Source: Gracilariopsis chorda (Eukaryota > Rhodophyta > Florideophyceae > Gracilariales > Gracilariaceae). From it: a stretch of 64,000 nt of DNA. Made by a program: the position numbers and the translations under genes. Location: contig NBIV01000182.1 of assembly GCA_003194525.1 (NCBI GenBank), forward strand, positions 62,001-126,000. The letters are read 5' to 3'. Positions 53,365 through 64,000 of the stretch are shown piece after piece. The first letter of the stretch is position 1, and the number at the start of each line of letters is the position of its first letter. The notes beneath the pieces were generated by a model that saw nothing but the letters and a program-made list of their open reading frames with translations, searched no databases and was not told the DNA's origin.

Positions 53365-55162
53365 ACGACCGCGGACGCGGAGGATTCCCAGACGGAAAAG
53401 GGTGATAAAAGCGCGTGTTCTGTCTCTGGTTCTCCGGTAAATCCCTCTGCACCAGAGTCACCAAGCGCACAAACGACAACAACAGCCACCCTCGACAAGG
53501 GAGAAATGAACGACAACAACAACATCAACAACCACAGCCAACCTCCGAGGCTTCTCGGGCGATACACCACCGGCTTCCGGTCAGTTCCCCTGCCTCAGGG
53601 CGATCGACATCCGTTATAACCGGGGAGTATGGCTGCTGCAGCCGACCGTCCTTTCGCATTACCACCTTCGGTGGTGTCCTCCGGAACCACTCTGGTGTCC
53701 AACTGGCTCAACCCGATGATTCGGAATCACGCGTCGCGCCTGCGCCTTGCCCCGTGGTTTCACCCGGTCGCTGTCCTCAATGAGGGATTTGTCACCGCTT
53801 ATGTGGATGGCTCAGACACCCTTCCGGGGGATCTGCCCAGAGCAGTCACCACATCGTGGGATTGGCGTCACCTGATTGCGATTCCACGTCACCACCTCCG
53901 AAGGAATTTGGGCGAGACCGTCGCTGCGGCGCAGACCGCGTTGATGCGCATGGCATACCAACGGCAGAGCCGGGCTTCTTTCGATGTACCGGTCCCACCG
54001 GAGTTCGGCTTCAACATTAGCCACTTCTGCACTCGCGGGGAGATCGGATACGGCGACCACATGTCCCGCCTCGAAACCCTCGCTTGGAGGAATTTCTCCG
54101 CAGCGCGGAAAGAAGCCCTTTGTTGGGACCGACCGATTATTCGGGCGGAGTTCAGGTATCTTCCCTGGCAATACCGGTCCAACTTTCTCCAAAACTTCAT
54201 CCGCTATGAGTGGCGTTGGCGATCCCGATTCGGGTATTTCATCCCGTATCAGAACGTGGAGATAGAGCGGATTGGCGCCGCCTCACCGACTAGGCCGGTA
54301 TGTAGCACTCCCCGAGTGGTGGCGCTTCCATGATACCTGCCGGGGGTGCTACATACAACTCCCGCCAGTACTTACGTACCTCGGTTCGCTGCTCATGCAG
54401 GATCCCCGGTCAGGGTTGTGGTCCGTAGTGGTAACGGAGTGGGCGGCCCGCGCAGCAGCTTATATCCTCAACGAGGCGTACGACCAGTTTCGTTTCTTGT
54501 TCCTCCCACCGCGTGTGCGGGCAGCGATCCGCAACTTGGATCTTCGCATCCCCCTTGGGGGCCAGGCCAACAATGTAGAGGTCCTCCAATTACTTGGGTA
54601 CATCGACAGCGTTGGCTGGAGTGAGGTCCCGCTGGAGCAAAGCCGTCGTCTGGATGGCGGCAGCGGTAACACCGGTGGTCCGGGACTCGGTAGAAATACC
54701 GCCCTTGCGGGGGATTTTATCTACTTCGACCCCTGGGAGTTCTGGGAAATTTCCTCCGAGGAGGCGCGTGAGCTTCACGATACGCCCTGGCATGTGCCGG
54801 GAGACCACCCTGTTGGGTACGTCGATTCTGACGACTACTACCACGCATACGGCGGGGATGACCCAATGGTCGATAACGAACCGGAAGAACCCGGGGAGAT
54901 GGACGTAGAGGAAACCGGCGCTAGCGCGGGAGTTTTCTCAGAGGGGGTATCTCCGGCCGAGCTGGCTGCTGACCCTTTGGCGGCAAGTGCCAGATCTTCT
55001 ATCCCCAGTGGGGTGACGGCGAATGAAAACGAGATCATCGCACGTTTTCTCCGGTGTGCCGGTCTGAGCGCTGCCAAGGTATCGGGGGATGTCACCACCA
55101 GAGCGGACGCCTTGGCCTACCGCCTCGCTGGTGGTTACGCCCCGGACTATGGGGGTGAGTGA
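53365..55162 (+). pseudogene. Element B antisense ORF (about 600 codons), broken
   Basis: Same protein as in element A, opposite to pol. The position of the A start codon (ATG) is ACG here (53365-53367). One frame then runs to about 54265 with a single TAA at about 53615, through LPGDLPRAVTTSWDWRH, HHLRRNLGETVAAAQTAL and AEFRYLPWQYRSNFLQNF, and beyond the point where A stops (YEWRWRSRFGYFIPYQNVEI). One extra G near 54257 shifts the frame, and 54272-55162 continues open for 296 codons (APPHRLGRYVALPEWWRFHD, DPRSGLWSVVVTEWAARAAA, ending YAPDYGGE). Together A and B define an ancestral protein of about 600 residues. No signal peptide, zinc knuckle or known catalytic motif is evident. Its location, between pol and the 3' LTR, is where env or accessory genes sit, but the strand is reversed. 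Confidence 0.78.
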
Positions 55163-55349
55163 AACCTCTAGTCCAGTTTCCTGGTTCTTCTTTCCCTGGC
55201 TATGCCAGTTAGTGTAGTGTAGTATGGAGCTTGCCGCTCCACTGGGTGAACTTTCCCGTCTCGGACGGTGATTTCCAATTAGAATTCTCCGTCTTGGACG
55301 GACTTTCCCTTGCTATCCCTTCTTACTGCCCTCCGCTCGCGCGGCAGCG

Positions 55350-58300
55350 TTACCCGACTTGGGCATTAACCAGCGTGGCTGGGGCTGCAGTTCCCGTTTG
55401 ACGGTGGTATCGCACGACCTGCGATCGTGGGAGGTGTTCAATTGGCTCCCATGTATCACCACTGGGGTCATACCCGTACCAGCGGACGCGGTATTGTAGA
55501 ATACCATCCTGGTCCCAGGTGTGTCCGACAAGTCGGTCTACTACGAACTCTCGTTCGTAGACCTGCCGGCCGTGCCGGGTGGTGGTTGTATTCCCTTGCG
55601 ATGGTTGTCCGCTGCGCGGTATATTACCCCCTATCCAGGTTGTCGGCGATGTCTCCGGCGTTGCCGTGCGCTGTCCTAGTGGCCGCTGCTCATGCGGGAA
55701 AATATCCCTCAAGAGGGTGTGTGGCGTCACGGTTTTCACCGGCAAGTCATTCCCCAGAAGGGTTTCGTTGTTCCCATCTTCACGGTAGGCCGGGCGAACC
55801 GCCAACCGGCGGGGGACTTGAACTTCGCGAGTGCGGTCTTCTTCGCAAACCGCGAGCTTGCAGGGTCCCATGCGACACGGTGATTGGTAAGCGTTCCGCC
55901 TCCCTGCCATGTGCACGAGCGCTCTGCACCATACGTTCCGGTGATGCCGTGGTGTCCCCGGTTACTGACGGGTTGCCTGGGGCTAACTCCGGTACACCTG
56001 TATTTTGGTCAAAATTGCCCTTTGGGGGGTGCCGGGCAGGTGCCGATGACACCCTTTTCAGGGGGATTGCCGCTAGGCGTGGTGCACCATCTCCATGACG
56101 AGGAGGGGCGTCCGGTACGACCGGTTTCGAGCGTGCGATGGCGCGCGTTTTTTCCGAGTTCCTCGGTTCTTCGCGGCAGCGTTGCGGGGGTTGGCGCAAA
56201 TTATTCCCCGGAGCGGGGGCTTCGATTCCGTCAACGACAGGAGGCGTTTCCGGCGCTTGCACGCCAGGGCCTGAAGCTTCGACTGCCGCTTGGCTGCCTT
56301 TTTCCCCAAGAGGGGTATGGGTATTTCCCTGTGAGGCTGGCTTATCTGGACGCCTCTTCTCCGCGGGGGCTTCCGCCAATGGCGGCTTTGATGCATCCTT
56401 CTGCTCAGGGGGTTGGGTGCAATCTTCACCATAATCCCGTATCGGGGATTCTTCCCTAACAGGGGTGTGCGGTAGTTGCGCTTCAACTTCCCGTGTGGCA
56501 CGGTATATTTCCCGCGTTTTTGGCGATGCCTCCGGGGATAGATCGGGCGATTGCATTTCCGCTGCTGCGGTATTGGAGGGAGGCTTCTCGTTTTCCCGTG
56601 ACAAACGGTTTATTTGCCGCTTTTGTGGGGCCTGCGCGTCTGGTTCCTGTTGCAGAGCACTGCCCGAGAAAGGGGGATTAGTGTCGCGTGACATACTCCG
56701 TGCTCCAAGGTCAGTGTTCCGTATGTTACGGTGTGTTTCCCGTTGCGACGGCGATATTGTTCCTCGAAAACGAGTGTTCTCCTCCCCCTCCTTAGACGGA
56801 GCGGCGGGATAAGGGATAACATTCCCCACCTGGCGGGTATAAATGCGCCCCAGTGGGGCAGACGCGGTAAGGGCGGGCGCTGAGAGGCCCGAACTACCCG
56901 GCTGAGCCGGTGAGTCTGACAGGGTCGGTAGGTCTGAGAGTCCCCGGCTGGGGTGTGGTAGTACCGTAGGCCTAGTACTCCCGGATGGTTCCGGTGTTGC
57001 AGAGTCCGTAGAAACGGGGTTGCCTGGATCCAGGACTACCTCTGACGAGGGAGAAGGGGCAAGGGCAACACGATCACGGGAGATCCGTTCGTGCGTGTCG
57101 CCCATCTCTACCACGACAGTGTCGGTGTTCACAGAGATGGCCTTGAATGGTCCATCCGCCACAGGCGAGAGTTTAAGGCGCTTCTCCCGTTCCGGGTTGT
57201 AGTACTCCTTACTTATGAAGATATAGTTATTCGCCGGAATCGGGGACGGTTTCCCTCGCAATCGAGCATCAAAATTCCGCTTGTGAGCGGCTTGGGCCCG
57301 TGCCATCCACATCCGCGCAGCGGGGACCAGCTCGGAAAGCCATTGCATCCATTGCTGCCGGTAGATACCCACTTATGGGAAATTGTCCAATGTAGCTTGG
57401 GGTTCCAGCGCCACAGGCGGGGGTGTTCTAGATAGAACCAACTCGAATGGCGAAATTCCGGTAGTCCGGTGTACCTGCGTATTGTACGCGTAGGTTACCG
57501 CATCAGCGTACATGTCCCAGTTCTTTCGGTGGTCTGCGACGTAGGAACGTAACACCGCGAGTAACGTCCGGTTAAACCGTTCAACTTTCCCATTACCCTG
57601 GGGGTGGTAGGTAGTCGTGAACAAGTTCTTGACATCCAGGATGCGACAAACATCCCGGAAGAACTTGCTCACGAACTGTTTCCCAGAATCGGAGAGCACC
57701 TCCACAGGGGGACCGTAGAAGAAAATCCAGTGCGTCACCAGAGCCTGGGCCACCGTGAGAGCGGTTATCCTCCGAAGAGGGACAGTCCGTACCAGCTTAG
57801 ATAAGCGGTCGGTAATGACAAGTAGAAACTTGTTTACACGTTTCGTGGTGAGTAGTGGTCCGAGAATATCGATCGCGATAAACTTGAGCGGCGCCCTTGC
57901 GGGGAATAGTTTCATCGTCTTCGCATTTTTGCGGAGTTTGGCGCGATTCTTCGCGCATTCGCTACAAAACTGCACGGTTGCGTAGCAATCCACCGCCATG
58001 GCGGGCCAATAGAAATCCCTTCGCAGGGTTAGGTAGAGTTTCCTCCCACCTGGGTGACCTCCAATGGGGGCGTAGTGTGATAGATGTAACACCCGCGATT
58101 GCAGGGAATGTGGTACCACAATCTGTGGGCGGGCTTCGATCTTTCTTACGAGGTAGCTTTTGTCGTTTACCCCGAAAGGGAGATCTTCACCACCGTTGAT
58201 ACGGGCACGAATTCTCGTACAGAATGGGTCGCCGAATTGTTCTCGGATAATTTCTTCTGGTGATACCGGTACAAAGTTTCCCGGTAACGGGTTCTCAGAT

Positions 58301-60992
58301 TCATCTCGCGATGCAAGTAGTTTGTCAAGGTCAGCATCCTCGTCCCAGTTTTCTGGCCCAGCCTCGACGGCACATTCCGGATCATCCGGGTCTGTAGCCA
58401 TGAAACATGGGACTTCATCATCCTCCGTTGGGATTGCTTCCCCACTTCTGGGTAACCGCGACAGAGCGTCGGCTTGGGTGTTCTGCGCGCCCTTTTTATA
58501 AATGACTTGAAAGTCATATTCCGCGATGTGGAGTCTCCAGCGCATGAGGCGTCCCGACGGGTCGGAGATATTCATTAACCACCTCAATGTGGAATGATCC
58601 GTGTACACGGTTAAGTGAACTCCCATAAGGTAGGGGTGCAGAGTGGTCATCGCCCATACGACGGCGAGGCACTCTTTCTCCGATACGGAGTAGTTCCGCT
58701 CATGAACATTGAGCGAGCGCGACCAATAACCAATTGGGTGTCGTTCCCCCTCGGGGGTAGTTTGAAAAAGAGCACACCCGACTTGGTAGTCGCTCGAGTC
58801 CGTGTCTACGGAGTATGGCAACCCAAGTTTTGGGAGATGTAAGATTGGTGCTGATGTGACAGCCTTCTTCAAGGAGTTGAAGGCTTCCGATTGCTCGGGC
58901 GTAAATGTTCCCAGTTTCGGGGGGTTCCCCTTTCGCAACAACGCGTTCAGGGGCGCCGCGGCATCCGAAAATTTCGGGATAAACCGTTGATAGACGTTGA
59001 GCAGCCCCAAAAGAGAGCACAGTTCCGTTTGAGTACGGGGCTCTTTCGCCTCAACGAGGGATTTGACTCGAGCTTTCTCGATCGCTAACCGTGTAGGACG
59101 GATAATGTGACCCAGATACTTCACAGTATCTGTGAAGAACTTGCATTTCCTCAACTTGAGGGTAATTCCCGCATCGCGGAGTACGGTCAGCACGTCTCGG
59201 ACGTGAGTGAGATGGTCGTCCGACGAGTTGGAGAAGATGATAATATCATCAAGGTAGACCAGACAACTCCGCCACTTAAAGCGGTTGGGTAGAATATCTA
59301 CTGCACGCTGGAAGGTGGCGGGGGCGTTGGTCAGCCCAAATAGCATCCGCTTGAAGCGGTAGGTTCCTGCGTGGCAGGTGAATATGGTTTTGTCGCGATC
59401 CTCCTGTCTGACAGGTACTTGCCAATATCCCCAATTGGCATCAAGGGCCGTGAACACGGTGGCGTCTCCAAGGGAGTCAATACACTCGTCCATGCGAGGG
59501 ATAGGGTACGTGTCCCTAACGGTCACTGCATTGAGCCGGCGGTAGTCGACACAGAACCTCCAGGTTCCGTCGGCCTTTAAAGCCAGTACAACTGGGGATG
59601 CCCAGGGTGATTGAGCGGGCTCAATCACACCTGCGCGGAGCATTTTGTCCACTTGGGACTGCTCCTCTTCCCGAGCTTTCGGACCTGCCCTATAAGGGGG
59701 TTGTGCAACTGGTCGCGCACCGGGGATTAAATCGATCCGGTGTTCCGTTGCATTAATCTCGCCAAGCGAGCCATCCCACATTGTGGTGAATTCCCGTAAC
59801 ATTGTACGGAGTGTGTCGCGGTGCGACTCTGGCACGTGGCTGAAGTTAAACGCTTCAAGTGCCTTTTCCGGATCAATCCGGTCGTTGCTCGATGGAGCAT
59901 TGTCCTGTGGAACAGGTGTGGCTCGCAATTCCGAGGTACTCGGTGTGTTCGAAGCTGACGTAGCGGTTTCGTCCCCCTCCTTAGACTTGACGTCTTCGGA
60001 CGGCGGGGCGAACTCCTCAGAAGAGGTGGTAACTCCGAGTACATCGGCGGCTGTCATCTTCGTTGGCAGCATTCCCATAGGATGGGGGGTTACACTCCCA
60101 ATTACCTGGTGTTTCACCAGATACTGGGGGTGTTTGCCAAGGTTGGCAACCAATATCCGGAAAGGAACATCCGGGGAAATGGAGACAATTCCATTAGCCA
60201 GCGCCAGCTGGGATTTCTCGTACAACGAGGCGAGGGGTTTTATAACCCGAAGACCGTGTTGACGGGAATTTACCTTCACCCAGACTTGGGACTCAGCCGG
60301 TATAGAAACCGAGGCAGCGATGCGGAGCTTGGTGGACTCGCGGGACGCCGGCGTTGGTTCCTGTGCAGCAGGGAGTGGAACTTGTTTCCGAGAGGACCGC
60401 TTTAGCGGGCGGCGAACAATCGGAACCGACGATCCGTCGTCAAGTTCTACACGCCTGAGGCGGGGCCTGATTGCGTCGACAAATCTGTCGCAGTAATCAC
60501 ATCCCAGTATCACTGGTGCTGCCAATGAACGGCAAACGATGAAGTCCAACTTCACCACAGAGGTACCAAGTCTCACGACGAGGTCCACTGTGCCCACCGT
60601 TTGTAACGGATTGTTGTTCGCATCCGAAATGTCGGGAACCGCGTCAGAGCGGATACGAGACCGCACAAGCGGGGGCACCAATGATTCCACAACAAAGTTG
60701 GGGCCTGCACCTGTATCCAGGACGGTGAGAAACCTCACCATAAACTGGGGATCAAGGCCAAGGTCGGCATAGACCTTATCATTGCGCTTGGCCAAGACCA
60801 AGACTCTACCGGGAATCCGGGGATTTTTACTCCGTATCCACGGGCGACGCAACACACCGAGGTGCGCAGAGTCCGCGTCAGCGATGTCTTTCCTCGAGAG
60901 GACTTTCACCGGGGAGCGAGGCGAGGACGCCTCGGGCGCCAACAGCCTCGTTTTTGAGGACGCTTCTCCCAAAGGGGAGACTCCCTCAGTTA
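55350..60992 (-). pseudogene. pol: Element B pol: 1199 open codons, then linker and chromodomain after a stop and frameshift
   Basis: 60972-57373 is uninterrupted: protease VLDTGAGPNFVVE; RT with FCVDYRRLNAVTVRDTYPIP, ALDANWGYWQVPVRQ and YLDDIIIFSN; RNase H with DTDSSDYQVG, SEKECLAVVWA, YTDHSTLRWL and QADALSRLP; integrase HLSHYAPIGGH...CSECAKNR with IAIDILGPL, VLSDSGKQF and GNGKVERFNRTL. TCA in element A is TAA here (57373-57375). The frame reopens for 530 codons (GPF integrase tail, then a Pro/Ser-rich linker) and after a frame change near 55850 ends with a chromodomain (REFVVDRLVGHTWDQD, RVRWYGYDPSGDTWEPIEHL, about 55580-55400) that keeps its tryptophans. The linker of over 450 residues between integrase and chromodomain is much longer than in typical chromoviruses. 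Confidence 0.88.
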
Positions 60993-60995
60993 ATT
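60965..60995 (-). promoter_or_regulatory. gag stop and conserved hairpin at the -1 gag/pol junction of element B
   Basis: gag TAA at 60990-60992, nine bases, then the 6-bp stem at 60965-60980, as in element A. Upstream codons read AAA AAT, closer to a slippery A AAA AAT than in A. Confidence 0.5.
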
Positions 60996-63163
60996 TTTCG
61001 GCTTCGGCGGTAGGTTGGTTTCCTCGACAACGAGTGCTTCATCCAGTTGGCGGGGGTTGCTATCCGCATAAGCAGCGGTTGCAACGGATGGTTGCGTGAT
61101 CTCCCGAATCGGGGTGTATGAAGCTTACCGCGCACGTGGGGTCTGTGGTAGGGCATGGGAAAAGTCCGTTTTTGCACGGAGGTAGGAAGCCGTCGGGACG
61201 GAACGTTTCTCCTCTGGAGTGAGGGCCTCATAATTTGCCACTACCTTGGCCATATCCTTCAGTGAACAAATACACTGAGGTGAGGTATGGCCATGGGCAT
61301 AGCAAAGGTGGCAAATGAGAGCCAATACCGCGACACGTGGATTACTATTCCGAGTATCGGAGAAGGAACCGCAGGGCAGGTGTCAGTCCATCCAGGCCGT
61401 TGGTAACGGGAATGACCGTTTGAAAACGGGAGTCGTTGGGGTTGGACCCGACCGTTACCACCGTATAGAACGGGATCTTCTGTTCCCGTATCACGGGTCA
61501 TCTCCGTCGTTGATGGCAAATCACTGGTGGGTATCGACACAACATCCCCCTACACTAAATGCACGGTATCAAATCCCTGTCCAGGGTTCCCATCCGCAGT
61601 GAGCGGGAGTGAGGAAGCTTCGCTTTCTAGCAACAACGCCTTGGCGGATTTAGACCGATTGTTCGGAGTTCCTGCACGAAGTGTATCCCCTTCCGCTCGG
61701 GCGTGTTGGACCAGCTTGAGGTAGGTGATCCTCCGCTTGTCCTCCTGATAACAGGTAACTAAACTCCGGATTGCCGGGTCAAGACCATCAATGAACATGG
61801 TACTGCGCTCCCCAGCGGGGTATACGTTACCACATCTGTGAAAAGCCTTGTTAAGGCGCACCGAGTAGTCGGTCTCGGTCTCTCCAGCACGCTGGCGTGT
61901 ATCTCGCAAAGCGAGGATAGCCTGCTGAATAGCGGTGTTGGCGGCGTAGGAGCGCAGAAGATACTGCACAGCCTCCGGCCAGCAGGTAACCCCTCCCTCA
62001 GAGGCACGAGAAGATCCCCTGACAGAGTTGTATTGGTCCTCCGCCACTCCCCGTAAGAAATACGGTAAAGCCAAATAGGCTTGTCCCTCATTCATACCGA
62101 GGATATCGGCCTCCGCTACAAAGCGGGATAGGAAATCCAGTACTAGGACCGGGTCCTCTCCAGTAAAATACTGGTTGCGGAGCGACAGCTGCATTCGCTT
62201 AATGCATTCTCGCACCTTTCCCGTACCACGGGGCGTACGTCCAAGTGACTCATCTTCGAGCCGGTAGTACCGGTATGATAAAAGCTTCCAGTAATCCGGG
62301 TTCGTCGGTTTCAATTCCCGTAGACCGGGGTGTCTTCTCCCTTTCTAGCGGGCGCGGATCACACCTTCAGTGGCCGATGACCGCTTCGAGCGGGAGGAGT
62401 AGCCTCGCTTCTCGTCCTCCGAGTCGGAGTCCGAGGAGCTCGAGCTAACCGAATGGTTTCGGGATGAGTCCGACGATGTCGAAGAATCGGAGTCCGAATA
62501 TTTTCGGTGGTGTTTCCGTCGATGACGGCGTTTCTTCTTCCCAGCAAGCTGGTCGTTGTGCGATGCCTCGTTTAACGGATCATCCGGGGATTGTTTGTCC
62601 ATGAGGACGAACTGCTCCAGCGTCTCCAGGCGGGCACCAATCCGATCAAATCGGGCTTCAACTCCTTCGATGAAGGTGGCGGGTTGTCCCAAACTCTCCA
62701 ACACGGAGTTGACGTCAGACCGTAAAATACGGAGTTCCTCGGCAACCTCCTTTACGGGGGTTGCCAAGACCACCTCTTGGAGGGATTTTAGTTCCCCTAC
62801 AAGGGTGTCATGGGCGGTCCACAGAGCGTGGACCTGGGATTCCAGCGAAGTCCCCTGGGGGTTGCTATCGCCCGTTCCACGGGGGTTTGAAGCCCCGACA
62901 GCGGAAGCGGGCCGGGGTGCCTGGGGCACTGCGGCAACAGCCGGAGTCGATGCTGCAGGCCCCTGCGGGGGTGATAACGAGGGCAAAAAGAGGTTCCGGG
63001 GATCCCGGTCGGGGGTATCATTCTGCGATGAAGCGGCGCCAGCACGGCTGGAACTTGTCCGTATAGGGATACGGGGTACGAACCGAACTTCAGAAGTGTC
63101 CGCGTTGTCGCGGGAGCGACTACGCGTAACCACTGGCTCCGTATCGGAGGGATTTCTCGACAT
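60990..63163 (-). pseudogene. gag: Element B gag, broken
   Basis: ATG at 63163. One frame of about 540 codons is interrupted only by TAG at 62345-62347 and TAG at 61550-61552; in element A both positions are CAG, so each is a single C-to-T change. A one-base loss near 61370 then shifts the frame before the CCHC knuckle CHLCYAHGHTSPQC (about 61300). Otherwise it has the same layout as element A: disordered Ser/Pro start, helical segment, KKKRRHRRKHHRKYS, Ser/Asp run, capsid-like core (FLRGAVEDQYNS-type), zinc knuckle, and stop at 60990-60992. Confidence 0.85.
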
Positions 63164-63245
63164 GAGAGAATACCGTTACGACGGGAAACGATCACGGAAC
63201 TTCCGGTAAATAAAAACAAACGTCGTAAGAGGGAAAACAAAAACT

Positions 63246-63265
63246 GATTCTAAGTCAGGAGACCA
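63246..63265 (-). other. Element B primer-binding site
   Basis: Minus-strand TGGTCTCCTGACTTAGAATC, three bases inside the 5' LTR. The implied tRNA end GGAGACCA fits tRNA-Tyr-like acceptors (C1:G72, A73). Confidence 0.6.
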
Positions 63266-63268
63266 CTT

Positions 63269-64000
63269 TGTGGTGCAATGCCCCAAAGGAAAAAAACACC
63301 GAAAGACGTTCGGGATCTACCTCTCACGAGGTGAACCCAGTTGGATAGAGCCCTCCCAGAGGTGTCACGGCGAAGCCGGTTTGTAAGACCAGGGACACCT
63401 GTCGCGACTGGCGCAGGGAGGTGAAGGCGAAGAATCGGTATCCGCATGAGCGGGGTGTGATCCTCAGTAGAGGTATGTTTCCACGTAAGTGGGGGTGTGT
63501 TAGCGGATGCGCACACGAGGGCCGCGGATAGCGGGAGGTGCTACCCTAAAAAGGGGAAAAAGTAAGGGCGAAGAGGAGGAAGAGAGGACGAAGTGAGTCG
63601 CGAGAGCGACGGGGGCGAACGGCAATGCCGGTAACAATATCCCTATACAGGGCGAAACACCAATGCAATTGGAACAATTATACTCCCAGTGATGGGTCCC
63701 TTTAGATGTGCAAGGTGGTTAGATGTCCCGTGGTTAACGGCGTTTCCCTCCAAGGAGGAGTAGAGCACGCGCGCAAGCGGCAACAACTAGAGCCAATTCC
63801 ACAGGTTGGGGTCCCTTGTTGGGGAAGGTTTACTGGTGCGACGGCAGTGCACCGTCGCACTAAGTACTAGCTTCCCAGAAATGGGTGTGAAAATAATAAA
63901 TAACATTACCTAAAATACTCCACATTTCGTGGCAACATCCAGTACTGTGGCCAACCGCCAATTGACCCAAAACCGTGTCCCACGTGTCCATACCCACCAT
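63269..64000 (-). repeat. Element B 5' LTR, partial (732 bp in window)
   Basis: Starts TGTGGTGCAATG on plus and runs off the window; by comparison with its partner about 95 bp are missing. Confidence 0.9.

Larger units (their letters stand above)
52516..64000 (-). mobile_element. Element B: second copy of the chromodomain Ty3/Gypsy family, cut by the window edge
   Basis: Minus orientation. The 3' LTR is at 52516-53342, the polypurine tract (as C-run) at about 53345-53354, the antisense ORF on plus, then chromodomain, linker, integrase, RNase H, RT, protease and gag on minus. The primer site is at 63246-63265 and the 5' LTR from 63269 to beyond 64000. It is the same family as element A but better preserved in pol (1199 open codons). 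Its LTRs differ at several positions, so it is also not recent. The right target duplication is outside the window. Confidence 0.92.

Noticed and set aside
55427-56459. Plus-strand ORFs of 223 and 191 codons opposite element B pol
   Set aside because: They lie opposite the pol linker and chromodomain and do not correspond to a conserved protein between A and B.
1-64000. CRISPR arrays, rRNA, tRNA or bacterial operons
   Set aside because: None seen; the repeats are LTRs, TRIM, Helitron-like modules and hairpins, and gene structure is eukaryotic.

Overview
The window is nuclear DNA from a eukaryote. The genes are long and intronless as far as I can see, the DNA is crowded with nested transposable elements, and there is a dead copy of the ER oligosaccharyltransferase subunit STT3. 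The element mix (chromodomain Ty3/Gypsy, Ty1/Copia, Helitron and pogo relics, an oomycete/red-alga-style SANT/Myb-like relic) and the intron-poor, Golgi-type glycosyltransferases fit a florideophyte red alga best. That is an inference; nothing here is a species marker. I found no rRNA, tRNA, CRISPR array or prokaryotic operon.

Layout. Positions 1-4.1 kb hold three decayed genes: an unrecognised protein on plus, STT3 on minus and a SANT/Myb-like coiled-coil protein on minus. Positions 4.1-7.5 kb are AT-rich with no supported gene. Positions 7.5-13 kb are the only intact host-type locus: two head-to-head paralogous glycosyltransferases (a GT2-like domain fused to a GT4-like domain, single-pass type II membrane topology). 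The plus copy keeps the GT4 EX7E motif and the minus copy has lost it. A 55-bp palindrome lies just downstream.

Positions 13.7-21.8 kb are a nest. A decayed minus-strand Copia element (probable 3' LTR at 13686-14067) was hit by a complete young Ty3/Gypsy chromovirus (element C, 14088-19446, identical 244-bp LTRs, TSD CGTCC) just after the Copia stop codon, and by an 814-bp non-coding TRIM (19924-20737, TSD TTCTA) inside Copia RNase H. Positions 23.8-33 kb are a cluster of decayed Helitron-like elements (Rep plus PIF1 helicase, minus strand) with repeated terminal modules built from palindromes and CAG/CTG runs.

Positions 33.6-44.9 kb (element A, plus) and 52.5 kb to beyond the right edge (element B, minus) are two decayed copies of a large, roughly 11-kb chromodomain Ty3/Gypsy family in opposite orientation. 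Both carry, between pol and the 3' LTR, an antisense ORF of about 600 codons with no resemblance that I recognise, and their sequence is unusually dense in tiny perfect hairpins. Between A and B lie a pogo-like transposase relic (46.8-48.9 kb) and several unrecognised coding relics.

Functionally, element C looks able to make Gag and Gag-Pol through a textbook -1 frameshift signal (A AAA AAC, a stop, then a 7-bp GC stem). The TRIM has the same primer-binding word and could be mobilised by an autonomous partner. The antisense ORF of the A/B family is the best candidate for something undescribed.
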